A DNA stretch of 64,000 nt from an uncultured Porphyromonadaceae bacterium (GTDB taxonomy: Bacteria; Bacteroidota; Bacteroidia; Bacteroidales; Muribaculaceae): contig URCF01000005.1 in NCBI GenBank assembly GCA_900546365.1, forward strand, positions 1 through 64,000, in the 5' to 3' direction. Below, piece after piece: positions 41,865 through 49,380 of the stretch (position 1 is the stretch's first letter; each line of letters opens with the position of its first letter). A program made the position numbers and the translations under genes. The notes beneath the pieces are model-generated. The model saw only the letters and a list, made by a program, of their open reading frames with translations. It did not search any database and was not told the origin of the DNA.

Positions 41865-43421
41865 ATGTATGTCAGGAAGAAAAAATATCCATCCGGCAAT
41901 ATAGGTATCATTGTCGTAGAGAAGATTGATGGCAGGATGAAGGAGCTTGCCACTATTGGCATAGCGCGTCACGAAGAGGAAACAGGTGGGTTGATTGTCC
42001 AGGCAAAAGAATGGATAGAGCGTGAGAAGCAGCGGCGTCACCCACGTCTGGATTTGTTTGGCGAGGAACGCTCCAGATGCGAGGCTGAACTCCTGACTGC
42101 GGAACAGATGCTGTCCTGCATCTCGAACATCACCATTGATGGAGCCGACCTGATTCTTGACAGGGTATTTGACAATATCGGGTTCAACCGCATCGAGGAT
42201 GATATATTCAGGAAGTTGGTAAAAGCGCGTCTCTCATATCCGGCAAGCAAGGCCGCCACGGTTGAATATTTGAAAAACCATTTTGATGAAGACATCAGTC
42301 TGTCAAAGATATACCGTTATCTTGACAAGCTCAGTGACAGCCAGCATCAGGTAGTCCAGGATATAAGCGTGGAGCATACACGTAAGATACTGGGAGGCAA
42401 TATCGGCGTGCTGTTCTATGATGTCACCACTCTGTATTTTGAAGCGGATTACGAGGATGACCTGCGCAAGACAGGTTTCTCAAAAGAGGGACGGCACAAG
42501 AACCCTCAGATAATACTTGGTCTGTTGGTCAGCATCGACGGCTACCCGTTGGCTTACTGCATCCATGAGGGCAATAAATACGAAGGACACACCATGCTGC
42601 CGGTTGTAACGGATTTTGTGCGTAAATACAAGCTTGACAACTTCATCGTGGTAGCCGACTCCGGACTTATGAATAATGACAACATTGCCGACCTTGAGGC
42701 GAACGGCTACAAATATATCATCGGAGCCAAGATCAGGAATGAGAGCAAGATTATAAAGGATTGGATTCTCGGGCAACCCAAGAACGACTGTCAGATGGTT
42801 GAATATGACAAGGGCAACGGACAAAGGCTGCTTGTAGGATATACAGAGAAAAGGGCTCGCAAGGACTCATATAACCGCGAGAAAGGCATACGAAGGCTTG
42901 AGAAGGCATACAACAGAGGGACATTGACCAAGGACAACATAAACAAACGCGGATATAACAAGTTCCTGAAGATGGAGGGCGATGTCAAAGTGACAATCAA
43001 CTATGACAAGCTTGAGGCCGATGCAAAATGGGATGGACTGAAAGGGTATCTGACCAATACCGACATACCCGTGGAGGAAGTCTATGCCGCATATCATAAT
43101 CTATGGCACGTGGAGAAAGCCTTCCGCATAGCAAAATCCAAGATCGAGATCAGACCCATGTTCCACTTTACCCGCAAAAGGATAGAGGCGCATGTGTGCA
43201 TCTGCTTCGTCGCCCTGAAAGTCTACAAGGAGCTGGAGCGGCTGCTGAAGCTGTCGGCAATAAACATGAGCGTTGATAAAGTGCTCGCATTAGCACAGAC
43301 CATCGTGACGATCCAACTCAAACTGCCACAAAACAAGACTACCATCAGCAAGACCATGCTCATGAAACGACATCAACGCATCGCCCCTCTATTCTCTGAT
43401 GAATTTTGGGTGACACGTTGA
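41865..43421 (+). CDS. IS1634-family transposase
   Basis: This 518-residue DDE transposase starts at ATG 41865 (MYVRKKKYPSGNIGIIVVEK), six bases after GGAGG, an unusually good SD for this phylum. Motifs are VLFYDVTTLYFE (first Asp), VVADSGLMNNDN (second Asp) and NLWHVEKAFRIAKSKIEIRP (Y/W..E..F, K), as in IS4/IS1634 enzymes. The frame is intact to the right-hand repeat and its stop overlaps that repeat. No frameshift or internal stop is seen, so the element may still be active. Confidence 0.92.
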   Translation: MYVRKKKYPSGNIGIIVVEKIDGRMKELATIGIARHEEETGGLIVQAKEWIEREKQRRHPRLDLFGEERSRCEAELLTAEQMLSCISNITIDGADLILDRVFDNIGFNRIEDDIFRKLVKARLSYPASKAATVEYLKNHFDEDISLSKIYRYLDKLSDSQHQVVQDISVEHTRKILGGNIGVLFYDVTTLYFEADYEDDLRKTGFSKEGRHKNPQIILGLLVSIDGYPLAYCIHEGNKYEGHTMLPVVTDFVRKYKLDNFIVVADSGLMNNDNIADLEANGYKYIIGAKIRNESKIIKDWILGQPKNDCQMVEYDKGNGQRLLVGYTEKRARKDSYNREKGIRRLEKAYNRGTLTKDNINKRGYNKFLKMEGDVKVTINYDKLEADAKWDGLKGYLTNTDIPVEEVYAAYHNLWHVEKAFRIAKSKIEIRPMFHFTRKRIEAHVCICFVALKVYKELERLLKLSAINMSVDKVLALAQTIVTIQLKLPQNKTTISKTMLMKRHQRIAPLFSDEFWVTR

Positions 43422-43440
43422 CGAAGTCAGGACAAATGCA

Positions 43441-43477
43441 AATAGCCGGCACCTTCATCACGAGGGTGTCGGCTATT
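43441..43477. terminator. Hairpin downstream of the IS and the rteC-like gene
   Basis: AATAGCCGGCACC (43441-43453) pairs with GGTGTCGGCTATT (43465-43477) with one wobble. It lies between the IS and the convergent rteC-like gene. Confidence 0.55.
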
Positions 43478-43523
43478 GCCGTATATTTCAATTACGGTTC
43501 TGAATGAAATGACTGATGAAATC

Positions 43524-44201
43524 TCAATTCTTCTTCTTTTTGTTTTTTCTTCCGTCCCCGAGATTATCCTGCTCTATGAGCTTCTCGTTGACGCTGATGT
43601 GGAGGTCATCAATATAATAATCGCGGCAGGGGATATTATTGGCCTTGTTATACAGAGGTTTTCCCGGTTTGCCCTTTCTTGCCCTCATACGTCGTCCGGT
43701 TTCGTAACTACCTTCAGCAGTTAAGTTGATGTTGAGCATGGTAGCAAATACCATAGTGATGTCAGCGATGGTTGCCTCACCCTTGTTGAACGCCCCTTTG
43801 GAGTGAAGACAGTTAATGAGTTCATAGAGTCCGTTCTCTCCGTCAGTCCATGTGAGAGGTTGACCATTGGTGCAAAGAAGTTGTGAGGTAAACGAAACCA
43901 ACGATTCAGGATTGAGTCCCTGTGCTTGCAGAAGCAGAGCTTTCATTGTTGCGACCAGTGAGATGGCAAGAGTGGTATAAGTTATCATCTCGATGCACTC
44001 GCTTTTCTTAGCCTCGATATTCTTGAAAATGGCGTTTAGTCGCGCCAGACAAATGTGCTTTTCAGCCCAGTGGATAGGCTTGTGAATAAAACTGATGACC
44101 TTATCAGTGAAGTGGTCGAAAGCAGTACAGATGGCGTCCAGCTTTCCTGATGTCAGGAGCTGGACAAATTCCGCTCCGACGATGTCGTTGATTTCGCTCA
44201 T
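43524..44201 (-). CDS. RteC-like regulator of a conjugative element
   Basis: The start at 44201 (MSEINDIVGAEFVQLLTSGK) gives 225 residues; an upstream ATG at 44255 would add a basic 18-residue extension and cannot be excluded. The C-terminal part has PLTWTDGENGLYELINCLHS, GEATIADITMVFATMLNI and YETGRRMRARKGKPGK. These fit the RteC helical domain (WTGs..ELIYALh.G..N.G.ADI). RteC activates excision of CTnDOT-type elements. The very basic C-terminus (DGRKNKKKKN) is distinctive. It is divergent from the RteB-like gene, with no RteA sensor kinase beside it. Confidence 0.75.
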   Translation of the reverse strand: MSEINDIVGAEFVQLLTSGKLDAICTAFDHFTDKVISFIHKPIHWAEKHICLARLNAIFKNIEAKKSECIEMITYTTLAISLVATMKALLLQAQGLNPESLVSFTSQLLCTNGQPLTWTDGENGLYELINCLHSKGAFNKGEATIADITMVFATMLNINLTAEGSYETGRRMRARKGKPGKPLYNKANNIPCRDYYIDDLHISVNEKLIEQDNLGDGRKNKKKKN

Positions 44202-44353
44202 AGTGAATTTTGCTTTTGTGTTAATTTTTTTACGATTTCCATAACTTTTGGGCATTGTATTGGTTCGGCGGAATTGTAAAATTTCAGTAAATAGCTAATA
44301 TAAAGTAAAATACAATGACAATGCTTGTATTTCAAAGTGTTAATTTGTAAATG

Positions 44354-44380
44354 GTATATGTAAATCCCTTTTACATATAC
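44354..44380. promoter_or_regulatory. Inverted repeat in the rteC-rteB divergent region
   Basis: GTATATGTAAA (44354-44364) and TTTACATATAC (44370-44380) are perfect complements around five bases. It sits midway between the two divergent regulator genes and looks like a shared operator. Confidence 0.55.
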
Positions 44381-44512
44381 ATATAGATTCTTTACATTTT
44401 AATGTGGACAAAGTACTGGACCGGATAGCCCTAAGCGCCAACCTTTTACTCTCAGTGTCCGTTTTATACTTGACGGCTTGTCATAAATTTACTCAACAAA
44501 ATCATTCTAATT

Positions 44513-45847
44513 ATGGGCAACATGAAAATTCTTCTTTACGAGCCGGATAAAGATACAGGTTCGTTGATAACTTCCCGAATGAAGAGGGAAGGTTATGATG
44601 TGACATGGATTCCTGATTACCAAAAGGCAACCCGGAATATTGACGATGATGACTACGATGCTTCTCTAATCGAGATTGACGGCAAGCATCATTACGGTCT
44701 TAATCTTATAAAGTATCTGTTTGAACACGGGAATAATCCTTTATGCGTCTCCATATATACATCTGAGGACACATCGGCTGGGTTCGAGGCTTCAAAACTT
44801 GGCTCACAAGAAATATATGAGGTCAGACATGGCAGTTTTGAGAAATTAAACCAAATTCTCCAAAGATACAGAATACATGTCCATCTGCCGCATGTTTTCA
44901 AACACCATAGTAAGCAATTCAACAAGGCGATAAGAGACTTACGAAACCTTATAAACCACGACATTCCAGTTCTGATAATCGGAGAGTCGGGTTCAGGCAA
45001 GAGTTTTCTTGCCGAACATGTGCATAAGGATGGGACTAATAGGGATTTCCACTATGAGGAGATAAAATGCGGTGAGCTTGACAAGACACATTCAATGGAG
45101 GAACTGCTTGGTGTGGCGCGTGGATTCCGTTCTGAAATAAAACATGACCGCAAGGGCATATTTGACATTGCCAACGACAAGGGCTTGCTCTATCTTGAAC
45201 AGATTCAGAATCTTCCTCCCGAATTGCAGGAAGTTGTGGCTGATGTTTTGGAGCAAAAATCTTTCAGAAGTGTCGGTTCTGATCGTATCAAGCAATTCAA
45301 GGCTCATGTGATTGCCTCCTGCAATAGTCTTGCAGAGATTAACCACGAAGGCTTCAACCGTAAGCTATACACCATCATCAGCCATAATGTAGTTCATGTA
45401 CCGGCGTTGAAAGATTGCCTGTCAGACATTATCCCTAACGCCGAACAGATTATTGAGGACTTCTGTATCTCCAAAGGACGCAGAGATAAGCCAACCTTAT
45501 CAACAGAGGCAAAAATTATGCTTTACACGCATCAATGGCCCGGCAATTACAGAGAACTTAAAGGTTGCATGGAGAATGCGACAGCGCGTTGTGTGGATAG
45601 TATCATAAGGAGTTCAGACCTCAATATAACATTGACTCGTGACGAAAGCCCACTCCCAACAGATGAGCGTAGCCTGATAATTCATTTCATGGTCAAGCGT
45701 AAGGGACAGAAGAATCTTGTGGCAGAAGATTTGAAGATGTCGCGTCCGACACTTGACAAGAGGCTTAAAGATTTCGGGATTGACTACAAAGTATTCAAAA
45801 ATGCGAGGTCAATCAGTGACACGAACAGCAGAAGAGAGGGACACTAA
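44513..45847 (+). CDS. RteB-like response regulator with AAA+ domain
   Basis: This 444-residue protein has an N-terminal receiver-like domain (about 4-125). In it the usual phospho-acceptor site is replaced by LIEIDGKHHYGLNL. A sigma-54-activator-type AAA+ domain follows (about 145-370, Walker A GESGSGKS). The GAFTGA loop is absent (GVARGFRSEI in its place), and Walker B is LLYLEQI instead of LFLDEI. The C-terminal Fis-type HTH is visible (AEDLKMSRPTLDKRLKDFG). Direct sigma-54 activation is therefore unlikely. RteB homologues drive rteC; here the two genes are divergent. Confidence 0.85.
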   Translation: MGNMKILLYEPDKDTGSLITSRMKREGYDVTWIPDYQKATRNIDDDDYDASLIEIDGKHHYGLNLIKYLFEHGNNPLCVSIYTSEDTSAGFEASKLGSQEIYEVRHGSFEKLNQILQRYRIHVHLPHVFKHHSKQFNKAIRDLRNLINHDIPVLIIGESGSGKSFLAEHVHKDGTNRDFHYEEIKCGELDKTHSMEELLGVARGFRSEIKHDRKGIFDIANDKGLLYLEQIQNLPPELQEVVADVLEQKSFRSVGSDRIKQFKAHVIASCNSLAEINHEGFNRKLYTIISHNVVHVPALKDCLSDIIPNAEQIIEDFCISKGRRDKPTLSTEAKIMLYTHQWPGNYRELKGCMENATARCVDSIIRSSDLNITLTRDESPLPTDERSLIIHFMVKRKGQKNLVAEDLKMSRPTLDKRLKDFGIDYKVFKNARSISDTNSRREGH

Positions 45848-46026
45848 CCGGGGCACTAATGGCTGACTCAGGTACAATCGCAAAATAGAGGAGAATCCGC
45901 CCTTTATTAAAAAATGTTAAAGTTTTCAGATTCGATTCATTCAGCCCGATTCAGCTCGAAAAAACAGCATAAAATTTGACCTAAATTTTGGGGCCGTTGA
46001 CATACGGTTGACACGGACTGAATGCA

Positions 46027-46065
46027 AAAATCGCAAGTAATTGATTCTCAACTACTTGCGATTTT
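46027..46065 (+). terminator. Terminator-like hairpin before the integrase
   Basis: AAAATCGCAAGTA (46027-46039) pairs with TACTTGCGATTTT (46053-46065). GGGTGCCCAGAAC follows, a block that often neighbours integrase genes in this phylum and may be part of an attachment region. The interval 45848-46327 (480 bp) holds no gene. Confidence 0.6.
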
Positions 46066-46235
46066 ATAGGGTGCCCAGAACAGAACCACTCTACATACTT
46101 TCAATTGCTCTCTAATACCGCTTTATTACTATTGTATATCAGTGCATTATATCAAACATGGCATCTTGCAACGATATTTGGGCTTCTTCAAACGTAAAAA
46201 TTTTGCCTGTAGATTTGCCTGTAAATGGATTTTGT

Positions 46236-46243
46236 ATTATCTT
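46236..46243 (+). promoter_or_regulatory. -7 box TATCTTTG for the integrase
   Basis: TATCTTTG matches the Bacteroidetes box and lies 92 bp before the chosen ATG at 46328 (27 bp before the alternative at 46271). Confidence 0.6.
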
Positions 46244-46327
46244 TGCGTAGCAATGCCGAAATGAGCACTGATGAGCTTTAGCAGCTCTGCAAATCTACGA
46301 ATATTCACTGATAAAAACATCTCTCCA

Positions 46328-47743
46328 ATGGCAACATTCAGATTTGAACTTAACGGAAGGCCTACTCGCAACAAGACTTATGTGGTTTATCTACGAGTAA
46401 CGGTAAGTGGAAAGCGTAAACTTATCAAAACTCCGATTGAGGTGGCTCGACCCTCGGACTTCAATGCAAAATGCAAGGGTGAGAACTGGGTGCGTGGCGG
46501 TGTCCGCGATGCCAAACTTCTCAATGCTCAACTTGCGGATATTCTTGCTAAAGCTAAGGAAACCTACAAGGAGCTCGACAAGGAGGGTGAGGTCTCGACT
46601 GTCCTTCTCGCTAAAGAGATGAATACGGAGGTGGTTTCGCCATCTTTCATGGCATTTGCACGTGAGCGGGCCCAGATGATATATGACAGCGGTGGTTGGC
46701 GTAACTGGCGGAAATATTGTGGTCTCATCAACAAACTGGAGGCTTTTCACAAGAAACGCCGGATGGCAGACATCACCATTGCTGACTTGACAGTGGATTT
46801 ATTAACCAAGTTCGACAATTTCCTTCACAAGTGGGAAAATGAGCGAGAGCCGGGAAAGTTACTTCATCCTAATACGATTGAGGTGCAGTTCAACATCCTG
46901 CGTACGTTGGTGCATCGTGCAATTGAAGTTGGCATTATGGAGGCTTCAAAGGATCCGTTCCTTGTATTCAAGTACAAGGGAGTAAAGACCACAAAGGAAA
47001 AACTTGACGATAATGAGATGCAACGCATCATCAATCTTGAATTGCCAGAGAACTCTCTGATATGGCATTGCAAGAATTATTTTCTATTCAGTTATTACTG
47101 CGCCGGCATCCGCGCAGCTGACCTGATTCAACTACGTTGGCGCAATGTCACTGCATCCGGGAGGCTTCACTACCAGATGGGTAAGAATCACAAGGAACGC
47201 GACCTGCTGCTCGTTGACCTGGCTCTTGATATTCTCCGACATTACCATAACGAAGATGTCAAGCCCGACGATTATATTTTCCCATTGCTCTCTGACGATG
47301 CGGAGTATGCCTCATATGTCACGCAGGCCGATAAAGACCGCATGAAACCGGAACTACGCCACAAGATGTATCAAAATGTTTCGGCGAAAAACGCACTCAT
47401 CAACAAGTATCTGAAAAAGATTGCAGAGAAAGCGGAAATAGACAAACCATTGTCAATGCACATCAGCCGCCACTCATTCGCCCATATAGCCCAAGAATCC
47501 GGAGCGGAATCATCCGCAATCAAGAATATTCTCGGACATAGTAATCTCGCCACCACCGAACGCTATATGGGTAGCTTTGATACAGCAAAGACAGACGAGA
47601 CCCTCCGCAACGTCTTCGCAAAGAAGAAAACGTCAGCCGCGGCTGACGTTTCAAACAAGTCAAAAGAAGAACAGGCGATTGAACTACTGAAAGGTCTCTC
47701 TCCAGAGCAGATAATGGCTGTAATATCCGCGATAAACAAATGA
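46328..47743 (+). CDS. Tyrosine-type integrase/recombinase
   Basis: The ATG at 46328 (MATFRFELNGRPTRNKTYVV) gives 471 residues and matches the usual start of the family; ATG 46271 would add 19 residues. An N-terminal arm-binding domain and a SAM-like core-binding domain (about 100-200) precede the catalytic domain. In the catalytic domain, the Arg box is CAGIRAADLIQLRWRN, the HxxR box MHISRHSFAHIAQ, and the nucleophile Tyr lies in GHSNLATTERYMGSF. It is complete and in frame. Two remnants at 27870 and 34060 are relatives from earlier events. A 12-bp-stem hairpin (47761-47793) follows. Confidence 0.95.
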   Translation: MATFRFELNGRPTRNKTYVVYLRVTVSGKRKLIKTPIEVARPSDFNAKCKGENWVRGGVRDAKLLNAQLADILAKAKETYKELDKEGEVSTVLLAKEMNTEVVSPSFMAFARERAQMIYDSGGWRNWRKYCGLINKLEAFHKKRRMADITIADLTVDLLTKFDNFLHKWENEREPGKLLHPNTIEVQFNILRTLVHRAIEVGIMEASKDPFLVFKYKGVKTTKEKLDDNEMQRIINLELPENSLIWHCKNYFLFSYYCAGIRAADLIQLRWRNVTASGRLHYQMGKNHKERDLLLVDLALDILRHYHNEDVKPDDYIFPLLSDDAEYASYVTQADKDRMKPELRHKMYQNVSAKNALINKYLKKIAEKAEIDKPLSMHISRHSFAHIAQESGAESSAIKNILGHSNLATTERYMGSFDTAKTDETLRNVFAKKKTSAAADVSNKSKEEQAIELLKGLSPEQIMAVISAINK

Positions 47744-47760
47744 GTGCGGCCTTAAACATC

Positions 47761-47793
47761 CTCCGTAAGTGCGCCAAAAATGCACTTACGGAG
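47761..47793 (+). terminator. Hairpin after the integrase
   Basis: CTCCGTAAGTGC (47761-47772) pairs perfectly with GCACTTACGGAG (47782-47793) around nine bases, 17 bp after the integrase stop. No T-tract follows. Confidence 0.6.
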
Positions 47794-47836
47794 AACTTAT
47801 AAGGCCCATTCTATTGTCAATGTACTGATTTTTCAT

Positions 47837-47844
47837 TACCTTTG
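47837..47844 (+). promoter_or_regulatory. -7 box TACCTTTG for the AAA ATPase gene
   Basis: TACCTTTG lies 22 bp before the ATG at 47867. It overlaps the longer open frame, which supports the shorter start. Confidence 0.6.
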
Positions 47845-47866
47845 CACTGTAATAACGAGCATAAAC

Positions 47867-49288
47867 ATGAACAAGATCATAGCACGAGAAAAGGAACAGA
47901 AGATTCTGCAAGATTGTGTAGACTCTGATTCTCCAGAGTTTGTAGCCGTATATGGAAGGCGGCGTATTGGTAAGACGTTTTTGATAAAACAGTTCTTCAA
48001 AGAGCGGTTTGACTTCTATATGACTGGTTCATACAATTCTCCGATGTCAGAACAGCTTGATGAATTTCATTCACAACTCGTTGAATATTCCGGAAAGAAA
48101 TGGAAGAAGCCCCAAAATTGGAGAGAGGCCTTCAGGCAACTAAAGGAATATTTGTCATCTTTGAAAAAAGATAAAATCATCGTCTTTATTGACGAACTGC
48201 CATGGCTTGACACTCCTCGTTCAAGATTTATAAGTGCGCTGGAATTGTTTTGGAATAGTTGGGGAGATAGTCAAGATAATCTCAAATTTATAGTATGTGG
48301 GTCTGCCACTACTTGGATGACGAATAAATTGCTTGGAGATAAAGGCGGATTACATAACCGTGTAAACCGCAGGATTTATCTGGCTCCTTTCAATCTCTAT
48401 GAAACAGAATGTATGCTTAAATCTGCCGGTGTAAAATGGAACCGTCATCAGATTGTGGAATGCTATATGGTTATGGGTGGGACACCATTCTATCTCGCCA
48501 AAATTAAGAAATCAGAGAGTGTCGCCCAAAATATCGATAGGCTGTTTTTTCACCATGCCGGAGAGTTGCGTATGGAATACGATATTTTGTTCAGATCTTT
48601 ATTCAGAGAGTCGTCAATTTATCGCAAAGTCGTGGAACTCCTTGCTTCCAAGTCAATAGGACTTACACGTGATGAAATCATGACCAGTCTTAAGATGCCG
48701 GAGGGTGGTACTCTGACAGAGGTTCTGAATAATCTTATAACATGCGACTTTATACGGGAATATAGAAGCTTCGGCAAAAAACAGAGAGACAAACTATTTC
48801 AACTCACCGACCTGTTTACCTTGTTTTATTTGAAGCAGGTAAGGGACAATAAGGGCGAAGATGGCGATTATTGGTCTACACATATTGACACTCCTTCTCA
48901 TCGCGCATGGAGTGGCTACGCCTTTGAACAGGTGTGTCTTCATCATATCAGGCAGATTAAAGAAGCATTAGGTATATCTGGCGTTGGAACTCAGGTGTCT
49001 TCATGGATCGGATTTGAGGATGGAAAGAAAACAGGGCAAATAGATCTGATTATTGACAGGCGTGATGAAACGATCAATCTGTGCGAAATGAAGTATTCTG
49101 TTAAGGAGTATGATATAACTCCATCATATATGAAGAAATTGCTTAATAGAATAGGTGATTTTCAAAGCTCGACAAAAACGAACAAGGCTCTTCACCTTAC
49201 AATGGTCACTGTCAATGGTGTAAAGCATAATGCTCAGTGGAACGACATTCAAAATGAGGTAACTGCCGAGCAATTATTTAAGGAATAG
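47867..49288 (+). CDS. AAA ATPase with C-terminal PD-(D/E)XK-like domain (DUF234 type)
   Basis: The ATG at 47867 (MNKIIAREKEQKILQDCVDS) gives 473 residues. The N-terminal ATPase_2 domain has Walker A AVYGRRRIGKTFLIKQF and Walker B IIVFIDELPWLD, then the sensor IVCGSATTWM. A winged-helix middle (about 280-340) is followed by a DUF234-like domain with GQIDLIIDRRDETINLCEMKY, where D and E..K resemble a PD-(D/E)XK metal site. Such proteins are widespread in Bacteroidetes and archaea and are suspected conflict or toxin-like systems. The exact role is unknown. It has its own promoter. Confidence 0.88.
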   Translation: MNKIIAREKEQKILQDCVDSDSPEFVAVYGRRRIGKTFLIKQFFKERFDFYMTGSYNSPMSEQLDEFHSQLVEYSGKKWKKPQNWREAFRQLKEYLSSLKKDKIIVFIDELPWLDTPRSRFISALELFWNSWGDSQDNLKFIVCGSATTWMTNKLLGDKGGLHNRVNRRIYLAPFNLYETECMLKSAGVKWNRHQIVECYMVMGGTPFYLAKIKKSESVAQNIDRLFFHHAGELRMEYDILFRSLFRESSIYRKVVELLASKSIGLTRDEIMTSLKMPEGGTLTEVLNNLITCDFIREYRSFGKKQRDKLFQLTDLFTLFYLKQVRDNKGEDGDYWSTHIDTPSHRAWSGYAFEQVCLHHIRQIKEALGISGVGTQVSSWIGFEDGKKTGQIDLIIDRRDETINLCEMKYSVKEYDITPSYMKKLLNRIGDFQSSTKTNKALHLTMVTVNGVKHNAQWNDIQNEVTAEQLFKE

Positions 49289-49380
49289 GTGTTTTCCTGA
49301 TCCTAAATGCCATTACAGCGGTGCAATAAGTCATAAATTGACCGACCTGCCCACTATCATAAACTTACAGGATTCTGAAA

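Larger units (their letters stand above)
41765..43432 (+). mobile_element. Complete IS1634-family insertion sequence
   Basis: The element is 1668 bp and bounded by perfect 14-bp terminal inverted repeats, TCCTGACTTCGTCA (41765-41778) and TGACGAAGTCAGGA (43419-43432). It holds one transposase gene. The flanks (ttgatc on the left, caaatg on the right) show no clear target duplication, so the insertion may be old or rearranged. Confidence 0.88.

Noticed and set aside
44513..45847. True sigma-54-dependent activator
   Set aside because: The AAA+ domain lacks GAFTGA and has a changed Walker B, so that mode of action is not supported.
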